Shown in pieces: positions 24,646 to 37,800 of a DNA stretch of 44,441 nt; within the stretch, counting starts at the first letter, position 1, and each line of letters opens with the position of its first letter. The translations under genes were made by a program, and so were the position numbers. The stretch spans positions 1-44,441 of the forward strand of contig CADCKR010000020.1 in NCBI GenBank assembly GCA_902802105.1. Direction: 5' to 3'. The notes under the pieces were generated by a model, which had not been told where the DNA came from, searched no databases, and saw only the letters and a program-made list of their open reading frames with translations. This DNA comes from an uncultured Ruminococcus sp. GTDB lineage: Bacteria > Bacillota > Clostridia > Oscillospirales > Acutalibacteraceae.

Positions 24646-24784
24646 AAACATCTTCCTTCCGGTATTGTCTGATAAATGAATCCCACGGAATGATACTATC
24701 CATCTTTTCTAAAGATACTTTTTTGTTGGTTCTGTCTGCAATAAACTCATCATTTATTTCTTCCCGTGTCATCTGTCTGTTCAT
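24629..24784 (-). CDS. Short ORF upstream of and overlapping the NUDIX gene (51 residues, doubtful)
   Basis: An open frame of 51 codons running into the NUDIX start in another frame. It contains MTREEINDEF and an EKMDSIIPWDSF segment. The latter vaguely recalls the N-termini of IS5-type transposases (an Met-Asp...IPW pattern). There is no ribosome site before either ATG and TATAAT lies five bases upstream of the first. It could be a gene remnant or a chance frame. Confidence 0.2.
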   Translation of the reverse strand: MNRQMTREEINDEFIADRTNKKVSLEKMDSIIPWDSFIRQYRKEDVYAIAF

Positions 24785-24932
24785 GCTATTATATCATTTT
24801 TTACGCTGTTTTGCAATTATGCGGTGCTGACTTACACGGAAATCAACTTTCTTTAAAAGAAAATTAAAAGTGTGCCGTTCTGAACACAGATGATCAACTT
24901 TAGTCACATAATTTGCATTATTGAAATGATTA

Positions 24933-24961
24933 TTGCATAATACTATTAAAAATGGTACAAT
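24933..24961 (+). promoter_or_regulatory. Candidate promoter of the PPTase-NRPS operon
   Basis: TTGCAT (24933-24938), 17-base spacer, TACAAT (24956-24961), about 100 bases before the PPTase ATG. An overlapping TTGAAA/TATTAA pair at 24921-24949 is an alternative. The region from 24785 to 25066 contains no other feature I can support. Confidence 0.4.
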
Positions 24962-25066
24962 TAATTTGTATATTTTATTTGAAATAAAGGATGTTCCCGT
25001 CGGAAGATGTGCCGCTGTAATGGCTTTAAGGAATGTCTGAGATACTTTAATAAAGGACTCAATAAT

Positions 25067-25765
25067 ATGCAGATAAAGATATATACAGCAGATGTCAGGG
25101 AGCTGGATGATCCGGAGCTGTTCCGCTGTGTCTACAGGGGCGTTTCATCCGAGAGAAAAGCAAAAACCGACCGTATGATGTTCAATAAGGACAAAAAACT
25201 TTCTCTCGGCGCAGGTGCGCTGCTGGAGTACGTTCTTGCATCTCATGGAGTTACCGACCTGACATTTGCGACAGAACATAATAAAAAGCCAAGACTTGCA
25301 AATGAGGATGGCATTAAATTCAATATTTCCCATTCGGGAACAAAGGTAATCTGCGCTGTTTCGGATAATGATATCGGCTGTGATGTTGAGCAGATAACGG
25401 ATATAGACATGGAGATAGCTAAAAGGTTTTTCTTTGCAGAGGAGTACGAATCCCTGATGAAATGCGCTGACAGAGCAGAAAGAAACGATCTTTTTTTTCG
25501 CTATTGGACACTCAAGGAAAGCTTTATGAAGGCTGCCGGGCTTGGCTTCGGGCTTGCGCTGGATGACTTCTGTATTCTTCTTGACAAGGATGATATTTCC
25601 GTCAGACATACAGTGGACAGCAGAAAATACTTTTTCCGCGAATTCTTCCTGAACGACGGATACAGATACGCTGTATGCAGCGCAGACAAAACGGACATTC
25701 CGGAAGACCTGATGATCTGCAGCTTCAAGTCATTACTTCATGATAATGATTTCTGTTCTCAATAA
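25067..25765 (+). CDS. Sfp-type 4'-phosphopantetheinyl transferase
   Basis: A 232-residue PPTase that converts apo carrier domains to the holo form using coenzyme A. Visible signatures: FNISHSGTKVICAVS, the Mg-binding DIGCDVEQI, and WTLKESFMKAAGLG (WxxKESxxK). The ATG at 25067 follows AAAGGA at 9 bases; an upstream ATG at 25007 has poor spacing. It precedes the NRPS by 59 bases on the same strand, so its main clients are likely the four NRPS carrier domains, and possibly the ACP at 5976. Confidence 0.95.
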   Translation: MQIKIYTADVRELDDPELFRCVYRGVSSERKAKTDRMMFNKDKKLSLGAGALLEYVLASHGVTDLTFATEHNKKPRLANEDGIKFNISHSGTKVICAVSDNDIGCDVEQITDIDMEIAKRFFFAEEYESLMKCADRAERNDLFFRYWTLKESFMKAAGLGFGLALDDFCILLDKDDISVRHTVDSRKYFFREFFLNDGYRYAVCSADKTDIPEDLMICSFKSLLHDNDFCSQ

Positions 25766-25784
25766 ACAAAAGAGGTGTTGTGAA

Positions 25785-25862
25785 ATGCTAAAAGCAGTTA
25801 AACAAATAAAGGGGGATAACAAAAATGAGTTTATTAACAACCTGTCTTTGTCAGACGTTTGA
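25785..25862 (+). CDS. Possible 25-residue leader peptide overlapping the NRPS start
   Basis: An ATG at 25785 stands 7 bases after AGAGGTG and opens 25 codons (MLKAVKQIKGDNKNEF...) ending at TGA 25860-25862, inside the NRPS coding region in another frame. The NRPS ribosome site (AAGGGGG) lies within it. It may couple translation to the NRPS; it could also be chance. Confidence 0.25.
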   Translation: MLKAVKQIKGDNKNEFINNLSLSDV

Positions 25863-28800
25863 ACGCCATTCTGACAAGATATTGCTCACGGACAATTTTT
25901 CAGGCCGCAGTCTGACCGGAAAAGAGCTGCTGGATCACAGCGGAAGGATAGCTGCCGCTCTGAATGCAAGGGGCGCAGGCAGAGGTTCTATAGTTCCTAT
26001 AATCCTGCCGCGCTGTCTGGATTATGTTGCGGCCGAGATCGGCTCTTTGAGAGCCGGCTGCGGATATGCGCCTATCCTGCCCGAATACCCGCAGGACAGA
26101 ATCGATTACATAATCAATGACTGCAAAGCGCCGGTCGTTATAGATGAAGCTTTCATTCGTGAAGCAGAAAAATATGAACCGATAACAGAAAATGCTGAAA
26201 CCGCCGAGGACGACATTTCCTACCTGATCTATACATCCGGATCAACAGGCAACCCGAAGGGCGTTATCCATACCCATCGCTCCTTCTATGACTCACTCGA
26301 AAGAGATCAGGTCATGTGCCGCATGAGAGAGGACGATAAAACACTCGGCATGGTCAGCTTCAGCTTTGCGTGGTCTGTGGCAGAGGTCTATGATACATTG
26401 ATAGTCGGTGCAAGTCTTGTTATACTGAATTCAGAAGAACGCAAGGATCTGAACTATGTCAGGAATGCGATACGTGAAAACGGCATTACGGTGATGTATA
26501 TCAATCCTAATATGCTCAAGCGTCTGGATATACATGATTCCACCCTCAGAGTCGTCAAAACTGCCGGAGAGAGACTTGCTGATTTCTATACGGACGAATA
26601 TCAGATCGTTAATATCTTCGGAACCTCAGAAACCTACTGCGCATTGGCATTTCATCTTGATAAAGCCTATGACAATACGCCTATCGGCAAAGCATATCAT
26701 AATTGCCGTGTCGTACTGCTTGACGACAGCGGCAAGGAGGTACCGGCAGGCGAAGAAGGCGAGATCTGCATTTGCGGACATCTTGCAAAGGGCTATATGA
26801 ATCTTCCCGAACAGACGGCAAAGGTATTTGAAAAGGATCCTTTCTCGGATGATGAGAACAGTGTGCTCTATCATACCAGTGATATGGGCAGACTTCTTCC
26901 GGACGGAAGTGTACTCTATGTTAACCGTAAGGACTGGATGGTAAAGATAAACGGTCAGCGTGTTGAAACAGGAGAGATCGAGGTCAGGCTCGTTACCGAT
27001 CACCCTGAGATAGAAACAGCTGTTGTCAAGGCTTTTGAAAACGAATACGGACTTACATATCTTGCGGCTTATTATCAGCTCAAAAAGGGAATGAAATTAT
27101 CAGCCGGAGAAATAGAAGCTTCTTTGCGCAAAAAGCTGCCTGACTATATGATACCTCGTTTCTTCGTGGAAACAGAGTCCTTCCCGCTGAACCCCAACGG
27201 CAAGCTTGACCGCAAGGCAATAAAGCCGCCGATGGCAGCTTCCTTCAAGGAGGAATATGCCGCTCCTGAAACAGAAAACGAAAGGAAGCTTTGCGCCGCC
27301 TTTGAAAAGCTGCTTAAATGCGGACAGGTCGGCGTTAACGATAATTTCTTTGCGCTTGGCGGAGACTCGCTGCTTGCAATGACGCTTCAGGCGGACTCCG
27401 GTATTTCCGGTCTTTCATCGGAAATGATATTTAAGGGAAAAACGCCTAAAGAGATCGCTGCAAGGCTCGAAAATGCCGGAACACAAGTATTTTCAGAAAA
27501 AGTCCTTCTTACCGAATATCCTCTCAGTCCCTTTGAGACGGGTATGTATCTCGAACAGAAGTTGGATCCTGAATCGAGAATGTATAATCTTATAGGTTAC
27601 TATCAGATCAGCGGCGCTCCGGCGCAGCAGATAAAGGAAGCTGTCGAGGATATTTTCCGCAGCCATGAGGCCTTCCATTCGGTTTATCGTGAAAAGAACG
27701 GCAGGCTGATGAGAGTATTGGTCGATGAGATACCTTCCGTTACCATTCGGCAAACAGACGATATCAGCTCTGTTCCTGATCTTGCGGAAGCGCTGGATAA
27801 GACTTATGATCTTTCGGGCGGTATCCCCGTAAGCGCAGTTGTATTTACAGACGGCGAAAAGAGCGTTCTTGCGCTGCTCTATCACCATATCATGTTTGAC
27901 GGCGGCAGTGATGTTATTTTCAGCAGAGAACTTATTGCAAGACTTTCGGGCAGCACACCTGCTGCAGACAGCTTTGATCTGAGCGGAGCATCTCTTGAGG
28001 ATAAGGAAGATGAATACCGCAGCGGCCTTGAAAAGTACCGCGCATTGTTTGCAGACGGAGTTCCCGTTACCGAGCTTCCGCTTAAAGGATCACGTCCGAG
28101 GGTGCATCCGGAATCCGATACCGACCGTTTCTTTGTTATCAGCGGCGATATGCTTAATGAATTGAAGCAGACAGCCAGAAGGAAATCTGTCACTGTATTT
28201 GATCTGCTGCTGTCGGCATATTCGATGACGGCAGCAAAATATACGGTTTCAGATGATATTGTTATAAGTGTGCCGGTCAACACCCGTAACGGCAATACAC
28301 ATAATACCATCGGTATGTTTGTAAACAATGCTCTTCTCAGGCTTAAACCTGTCAGGACAAAAATGACTGATGAATATATTCGTGAGGTCAAGGAGGCTGT
28401 TTCCGAATATATAAAGGAGACCTCCTGCCCCTTCGACCGCCTTGTATCCGAATTTTCCGGCAGCAGAGATGGATCACGCAGTCTGCTGTCCGATCTGGGC
28501 ATCAACTACATTCCCGTTCAGAACTCTTTCAGTGAAAACGGTGTTACGCTCAACACCTCCTACCGTTTGCAGACCTCAGGAAAGGATATCAACCTTGTTA
28601 TGCAGGTAGGCGCGGATAAAATAAACTGCTATCTGCAATATTCGAGCGAATTGTTCGATGATGACGTTATAGGAAACTTTATCGACCAGTTCCGGAGTAC
28701 TGCGGAAATGCTCTGTGGGGATAAGTCCGTTACTGTTCGTCAGGCGCTTGATATGCCTGCTTTGCAGAAAAAGGTACTGAAAAGATTTTCTTCATCCGCA

Positions 28801-31800
28801 GATGCCGAAATACCCGTTGTACTGCTGCACAAGCTGTTTGAAAAGAGCGCATATGAAAATGCGGATAAGACCGCGCTCATCGCAAAGGATAAGACACTGA
28901 CATATCGTGAGCTGAACGAAAGCGCAAATATTGCCGCTCATAATCTTATTGATATGGGCATAAAGACAGGTGACAGCATCGTTCTGCTGCTGCCGAGAGA
29001 AAGCTGCTTTTTCAGCTGTATGTTCGGCGTGAACAAGGCGGGCGCTGCGTTCATTCCCTGTGATCCGCAGTATCCGGCTGACCGTATCCGTTCGATCATA
29101 GAGGACAGCGGCGCATCTTGTATTATCACCACCGCCGATAAGTTAGCGGATTATGCTTCCTATAATGCGATCGACGTCTCTTCGATAATTACCGGTGAAA
29201 ACACCTCCGATCCGGACATAAATGTCAGCGGCGACGATCTCGCATATATGATCTACACCTCCGGCTCTACCGGAAAGCCAAAGGGAGTTATGCTTCGCCA
29301 TATCGGTATCTGCAGCTATCTGATGCCGCATAGCGCAAACACACATATGCACTTCCTGAAAAACAATACCGAAACCTATCTGTCTGTTACGACAGTATCA
29401 TTTGATATGTCATTCAAGGAGCATACCGCTGCTCTCTGCAACGGTAAAACCCTTGTGTTCGCTTCTGAAGATGAAATGAATGATCCCCGCCTGCTTGCCG
29501 GTCTGATGAAGAAGTACGGAGTTGACTGTATCAACGCTACTCCCTCGCGCCTTCAGCAGTATATGGAATATGAGCCTTTCAGAAACGAGCTGGCTAAATG
29601 CAGACTTGTTATGTCGGGAGGCGAAGGCTATCCTGTTTCTCTCAGAAACGCTGTAAGGTCATGTTCGTCCGGGATCAGGATATTCAACACCTACGGTCCG
29701 ACTGAAATAACAGTCTCCTGCAACGCCGCCGATCTGACCGATGCAGAATATGTTACGATCGGCAGACCGCTTCTTAACTACAGAGAAATCATTGTTGACA
29801 AATACGGTGATCCGGCGCCGCTCGGTGTAACCGGAGAGCTTTATGTCGGCGGTGTCGGCGTTGCAAAGGGATACCGTAATCTTCCCGAAAAAACAGCAGA
29901 GGCCTTTGTGGAGTATAACGGTCAGAGAATGTACCGTACTGGCGACTATGCAAAATTCGACAAAAACGGAAATGTCTTTATTCTCGGCAGACTTGACAGT
30001 CAGGTCAAGCTGAGAGGTCTGCGCATCGAGCTTTCCGAAATAGAGGAGCTTATAGCTGCTCAGGCGCATATCAAAAAGGCTGCGGTCATCATCCGCAGGC
30101 TTGGCGGTCAGGATAATCTTTGCGCATACTTTACGGCAGATACAAAAATCGACATTGATGCGCTTCGTGATGAGCTTAAAAAGCATCTGACGCATTATAT
30201 GGTGCCTGCTGCTTATATGCAGATGGATGAAATGCCCGTAACTCCCAACGGTAAGACGGATATAAAGCGTCTGCCCGATCTGATAATTGATGATAAGACA
30301 TCAACGCCTCCTCAGAATGAAATGCAGCAGCGCATATTCGATATTGCATCAGAGGTCCTGGGAAACACTGATTTCGGCATTGAGACCGAATTGTTTGCCG
30401 CAGGTCTCACATCTCTTAACAGTGTGAGCTTCAGCATAAAGCTGAGTGACGCCTTTGGCGTAAATGTGCAGATCCGTGACCTGAGAGATAATGACACCAT
30501 CAAAAAGTTAGAGAGCTTTATCAGTGCATTATCGTCCGACAGTCCCGAAGAGTTTGAACTCTTTGACGATTATTCTATAACGCAGACTCAGGAGGGTATA
30601 TTCTTTGAGACGACTTCACATCCGGACAGCACTATCTATAATATCCCCACTCTTCTTAAGCTTGGAAACGGAATAGAAATATCAAGGCTGAAATCTGCGG
30701 TCGCTAAGGCAGTAAACGCCCATCCTTACCTGATGACAGAAATGTTTATTGACAGCAAGGGAGATATCAGACAGAGAAGGAGCGGCAGAAGCTTTGATGA
30801 AAGTGAAATAGCAGAGATCTGCTGCACCAGTGTTGAAGATATAGCTCCCGGTCTTGTAAAGCCGTTTGAAATAGAAAACGAAAAGCTGTACCGTTTCAGC
30901 ATTGTCATATCTGAAAACGGAAAATATCTGTTCTTTGATATTCACCACATCATATTCGACGGCGAATCAAAGAAAATACTTCTCCGTGATATTACGGCGG
31001 CTTATGACGGAAAAGAGCTTACTCCCGAAAAATACAGCGGCTATGAAGCAGCCCTGATCGAAAAGAAGCTGCGTTCAAGCGGACATTATAAGGCTTCAAA
31101 AAAATTCTATACTGACCTTCTTGACGGTGTGGACAGCGACTGTCTGCCGATAGGCGATATTCTTTCGGACGATCAGCAGCGTGACAGCGGTGTACTGAAC
31201 AGGACCGGAAAGGACAATATCGCCGCAACAATAAGAGCTTACTGTGCGGAAAACAACGTCAGTGAAAATGCATTCTGCACTGCGGTGTTCGGCTGGCTTC
31301 TTGGAAAATACTGCGGCAGAGAAGAAAACGCGGTATTTACTACCATAAACAGTGGCAGAAATGATCCCCGTTTCAGAGACAGCATTTCCATGTTTGTCCG
31401 CACATATCCCGTGCTCTGCAAGCTTGACAGTACCAATACTGCCGATTATATCGGAAATGTCGGCAAACAGCTTGCGGACAGCCTTCAGTATGATGTTTAC
31501 TCCTTTGCGGAGATAAGCCACGATCTCGGCATTACCGCCGATGTACTGTTCGTTTACCAAAGCACAATGACAAACGGCAGTGTATTTGATTTTTGCGGAG
31601 ATAAGGCTGAGGATGTACCGCTTGTCTTTGAGGAAGAAAAAGCAAAGCTTGAATTCATCATTTACCCCGACGGCGACAGGCTCAGATATCATATCTCTTA
31701 TGATAACGACGTATTCACCGAGGGATTCATGGAGGATATGCTGGAAACCTATGAACGTGCTCTCGCTGAGTTCTCAGTAAAGGAAAACACCAACGAGATC

Positions 31801-34800
31801 AGTCTTGTTGACGAGCAGACGGAGGCATTGCTTGAAGCAGTAAACAATGATCCCCATGATTATGAGGTGACTGATATAGTAACGCTCTTCCGCCGTCAGG
31901 CTGAGAAAACGCCGGATAATATCGCAGTTGTCTACCTTGACCGCTCCTATACTTACAGGGAGGTAGACCGCATAACCGAGAATATCGCCTCATTCCTTAA
32001 AAACAAGGGAATAGGAAGAAATCAGGCGGTTTCTGTTATTATCCCAAGATGCGAGTATATGCCCATAGCCGCTCTGGGTGTACTTAAATCAGGCGCAGGC
32101 TATGAGCCGCTTGATCCGAGTTATCCTTCCGAGCGTCTTGAATTCATGATAAAGGATGCCGATGCAAAATATCTTATCGCCGAACGCAGTCTTATGGAAA
32201 AGCTTCCGAATTACACCGGACCGGTCCTTTATACCGATGAGATACTGTCACTTCCGGATGCTGAAAGGATAACTGAGGACCCATCGCCGGACGACCTGTT
32301 TATTCTGCTTTATACATCAGGTTCTACCGGTGTTCCCAAGGGTGTAATGATAGAGCACCATAATATGTGCGAATTCTGCGATATGTATATAAGGGGACAG
32401 GATTTCAATGAAAACAGCCGTGCTTCCGGATATGCAAGCTATGGCTTTGATGCTCATATGATAGAAATGTATCCAGTTCTTCTTTCAGGCGGTCAGCTAC
32501 ATATCATAGACGAGGAAATACGTCTTGACCTTGTTGCTATAAAGAACTATTTCTATGCCAATAAGATAACACACGCCTTTATGACAACTCAGGTGGGAAG
32601 ACAGTTTGCCGATCTGTTCCCGGATGCCGAGTATCCTCATGTCCTTATTGTAGGCGGAGAAAAGCTTGTGCCTGTTGCTGCTCCCCGGTTCCGTCTTATC
32701 AATGCTTACGGTCCTACCGAGTGTACCATCTGTACGCATATTTATATTGTTGATAAGCTGTACAGGCGTGTTCCGCTTGGCCGGCAGAACTGCAATATGA
32801 AGCAGTATGTTGTTGACAGGAATATGAACCGTCTGCCGTTCGGTATTCCGGGCGAGCTTGTAGTTGCCGGTCATCAGGTCAGCAGAGGATATCTGAACCG
32901 TCCCGAAAAGACCGCAGAGGTATTTATCCGCAATCCGTTCTCGGATGAGCCCGGATATGAAAAAGCTTACCGGACAGGAGATATCGTCCGTATTCTCAGG
33001 GGAGGGATCATGGACTTCATCGGAAGAAACGACGGACAGGTAAAAGTCAGGGGCTTCCGTATCGAGCTGACTGAGGTAGAGGGGATCATACGTAAATTCC
33101 CCGGCATAAAGGACGCTACCGTTCAGGCGTTTGACGAAACAGGCGGCGGAAAGTATATTGCGGCTTACATTGTTTCTGATGAGCCGGTGAACATTGATGC
33201 GCTTGCGGAATTCATCAAAAAGGATAAGCCTGCGTATATGGTCCCGGCGGTCACGATGCAGATAGACCATATTCCCCTGAATCAGAATCAGAAGGTCAAT
33301 AAGCGCGCTCTGCCAAAGCCGGAAAAGAAAGCCGAAAACACCGTACCGCCGCAGAACGAGACACAGAAAACCATCTTCGACTGCATTGCAAATGTCATCG
33401 GTACTGCTGCCTTCGGTATCACAAACGATATATTCGACGCAGGACTTACCTCTATCGGAGCTATCAAGCTGAATGTTATGCTTTCTTCGGCATTTGATGT
33501 TCCCGTTACCATCAAGGATCTTCGTGAACACAACACCGTCCGGGCTCTTGAAACATTCTTTGCAGAAAGCGAAACTGCGGAGACCTTCGGACTGCAGGAC
33601 GATTACCCGATCACGCAGACTCAGAGCGGCATTTTTGTTGAATGTGTTGCTGATCCCGATTCTACCGCATACAATATCCCATTCCTGTTCAAGCTTTCGG
33701 ATGAGGTAGATACCGATAAGCTGAAGGCTGCAGCCGAAGCGATGATAAACGCTCACCCGTATATAAAAACTGAGCTGTTCCTGAATGACAGCGGAGATAT
33801 CCGCGCGCGGAGGAACGACAGTGCAGCTCCTGTTGTCGATCTGATAGAAACAGACAAGCTGCCCGATGATATGGTTCAGCCGTTTGAGCTTGTTAACAGC
33901 CGCTTATATCGCATAAAGATATACAGGACTAAAGACGGCAATTATCTTTATCTTGAATTTCACCATATCATCTGTGACGGAACGAGTGAAGCTGTCATAA
34001 TTGAGGATATAAATGCAGCCTATGGCGGAGCTGTACTTGAAACAGAGAGCTACACCGGCTTTGAGGCAGCTCTGGCGGAGGAAAAGGCTCGCAGCAGTGA
34101 CAGCTATGAAAAGGCAAAGGCATATTATGACAAGCTTTTCAACGGCACAGATTCCGATTTCCTGCCGTCAAGGGATGTGGAAGGAAAGGAAAAATCCTCG
34201 GGACAGTTTAAAGTGCCGTCAACGATCGACCTTTCTGCAATAAAAGCATGGTGCGAAAAACAGGGCGTTACTCTGAATGCATTCTTTAATTCGGTATTTG
34301 CATTCGTTCTGGCAAAATATAATTACAAGACCGAAGCGGTGTATACGACTATATATAACGGCAGAAACGATTCCCGCCTTTCGCGCTCTGTTACCATGCT
34401 TGTAAAGACCTTCCCTGTTTACTGCTCACTGGAGGGTGATGTAAGGATATCCGAGCTTGTAAAAGCAACCGGAGAACAGCTTATCGGCAGCATGGAAAAT
34501 GACATCTATTCCTTTGCCGAGATCTCACGGGCGTATGATATTCCCGCAGACATTATGTTCGCATATCAGGGAGAAGGATTTGCCTTTTCAAGCATCGGCG
34601 GATATGATGCGGAGATCATCTCCCTGAAACTCAGTGATGCCAAAGCTCCCCTTAATATTAATGTAGCAATAAGGAAAGGTAAGGTTTTGTTTGCCTGCGA
34701 TTACCGTTCGGATCGTTATTCCGAGGCATTTATGCGCGGCTTTGTTGCCTGCATGGAAAAGACCGCGTCCCAGTTTGTTGAGAAGGATAAGCTCAGAGAT

Positions 34801-37800
34801 GTTTCCATTATGACGAGAGGAGCCGCAAAGCTCATTGATTCCTTCAATGCAACAGAGGTCGTGATACCCTATACAACCTGTAATAAGCTCTTTGAAGCTC
34901 AGGCCGCAAAGCATCCTGACAAGACGGCTGTTATTGCCGATAATGTCAAGCTTACATATACAGAGCTGAATGAAAACGCAAACCGTGTGGCTCACAGTCT
35001 TATAGACGGCGGAGTTCAGATAGATGAAATGGTAGGCGTAATGATGCCGAGAACGGTTTATGCTTACGCAGCCCGTGAGGGTATACTCAAATCGGGAGCG
35101 GCCTTTATGCCCCTTGCACCCGATTATCCCGATGACCGTGTATCATATATTCTTGAAAATTCCGGAGCAAAGCATATAGTCACGACCGCCGCTATTGCCG
35201 CAGAGCGCAAGGCTTTGTTCGATGGCGCAGGAGTAACAGTACACACTATGGAGGAAATGCTTGTCTGCGATAAGACCGATAATCCTGAAACAGGAGTAAA
35301 GCCTGAAAACCTCTGCTACTGCATTTACACATCAGGCTCAACAGGAAAGCCCAAGGGCGTTATGATCGAGCACCACTCTCTTGTTAATTTCACTCATCAC
35401 GATCCGATCAATGTTCAATCGTGCGAATTTGTCGATAATATGACGGTATCTCTGGCGCTTGCGGCGCTTACCTTCGACGTATCAGTGCTGGAGGAAAGCC
35501 TTGGTCTGTATCACGGCGGTACTGTTGCAATGGCAACGGAGGAGGAGATAAACAACCCTGTTCTCCTGGCCGAAATGATGCATAAGCATGGTGTAGATGT
35601 AATGAAATGTACGCCGTCCTATATGAACAATATGCTGGATGTACCGCAGGTCGCAAAGGTTCTCTGCCAGATGAAGGCTATCGACATAGGCGCAGAAGCA
35701 TTCCCTGCTCCGCTTTACGACAAAATGCGCCGCGCAGGCATCACCGCAAAGATACATAACGGCTACGGTCCTACCGAAGCCACAATAACCACCTCGATAG
35801 ATTATCTTACATCAAACAGGATCACTATTGGCAAGCCGCTGTGCAATACAAAGGTAGTTATGCTGGACAAGGCAGATCATGAGCTTCCTGCCGATGTTCC
35901 CGGCGAGCTGACAATTCTCGGTGAATGCGTAGGCAGAGGCTATGTTGCCAATGAAAAGCTTAACAGTGAGAAATTCATAACCTATAAAGGAATGCCTGCT
36001 TACCGCAGCGGAGATCTTGCGCGCTGGGGCAAGGACGGAAAGATATATTTCATGGGCAGAATGGACAATCAGGTCAAGCTCAGAGGTCTGCGCATAGAGC
36101 TTGATGAGATCGAAAATGTGATGAATTCATATCCGTCTGTAACACGCAGCGTTGTTATCGTAAAGGAAAGCGAACAGGCAGGTCAGTTCCTCTGTGCTTA
36201 CTTTGCGGCGGGAGTAAAGGTCAATACAGAGGATCTTGCTTCCCATATGGGCAAGAGCCTTGCAAAGTATATGATACCCTCCGTATTTGTTCAGCTTGAT
36301 GCGATCCCCCTCACGGCAAACGGAAAGGTTGACAAAAAGGCGCTTCCTGAGCCGGTAGTCGAAGCGGAAGACCGTGATTATGTTGCTCCGGAAACAGAGC
36401 TTCAGAAAAAGCTTTGCTCTATGTTCGCTTATGCGCTCGGTACCGATAAGGTCAGCATCACCGACAATTTCTTTGAGATAGGCGGCACATCGCTTACTGC
36501 TTCAAAGATTGCAATGAAAGCGATGATGGAAAAGCTTCCCATAGTATTCAAGGATATTTTTGATTACCCGACAGTTGAAGCTATGGAAATGTTTATCAAC
36601 GGCAAAATGCAGACTACTCCTGAAGCAAAGGAGGAAATGAAGGTTACTGAGAGCAACGCCCTTTCGCATAACACAAAAGCCTTCATCAATGACGAAACAT
36701 CAGATAATACGGTCGATACAGGCAATATATTGCTGACAGGCGCGACCGGTTTCCTCGGTATCCATGTGCTCAAATGCCTGCTTGACACTACTGATAAAAA
36801 GGTTTACTGTCTGCTTCGCGCAAACAGCGATACGGCGGAAAACAGGCTGAAAAATATGCTGATGTACTACTTTGACGATCCGATGGACGGGCTGTTCGAC
36901 GACCGTATACAGGTCATCAAAGGCGATATTACCGATAAAGATCTGATCCTTGCACTCGGTTCCTATGATTTCAGGACCGTAATAAACTGCGCGGCCTGTG
37001 TCAAGCATTTTGTACAGGACGATACACTTGACCGCATCAACTGGCACGGCGTTGAAAATCTTATAGCGCTTTGCCTTAAAGCAAAACGCCGCCTTGTTCA
37101 GGTATCAACAGTAAGCATAGCCGGTACAGGAACTACCGAACAATTCAGCATTGACAGAAAGATCTATGAGAACGAGCTGTATTTCGGGCAGAATCTTGAC
37201 AATAAATACGCCAATACAAAGTTCAGAGCCGAACAGGTTCTGCTAAAGGCAGTGGAAGATGACGGTCTTGACGGAATGATCGTCCGCGTAGGAAATCTTA
37301 TGAGCCGTTACAGCGACGGAGAATTCCAGATCAATTTTGTAACGAATAACTTTATGCGCAGTCTGAGAGCCTATGCAAAGTTAGGCGTTATCCCTGTGGA
37401 TGCTCTTGATAAGCCTGTGGAGTTCTCACCCATTGATTGTACCGCAGCGGCTGTTGTTGCCCTTTCTGTAACTGACAGGCAATTTACGGTATTCCACGCA
37501 ACAAACGGACACAGAGTACAGATGGGAGATGTTGTCGAATCTCTCAACAGGATCGGAGTACCATTGAAAACAGTCAGCACGGCGCAGTTCCAGCAGAAAT
37601 TCAATGAGGCTATGAGCAACGAAAAAATGAACGAGATCCTTTCTCCGCTTATTTCCTACAAAGGATCTACGGGAGAGGCTGTTCAGTTCTATATCGGACA
37701 CGATAACGGCTTTACTACAAGTATGCTCTATCATCTCGGCTTCAAATGGCCTATTATCAACGAGGATTATCTTGACAATGCTTTTGAAGCGCTTGAAGGC

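Noticed and set aside
32497-33756. Long open frame (over 400 codons) on the minus strand inside the NRPS gene
   Set aside because: It lies wholly opposite conserved NRPS domains, has no ribosome site and its translation shows no recognisable domain. It is a codon-bias shadow, as are the similar antisense frames at 27882-28505 and 31096-31692.
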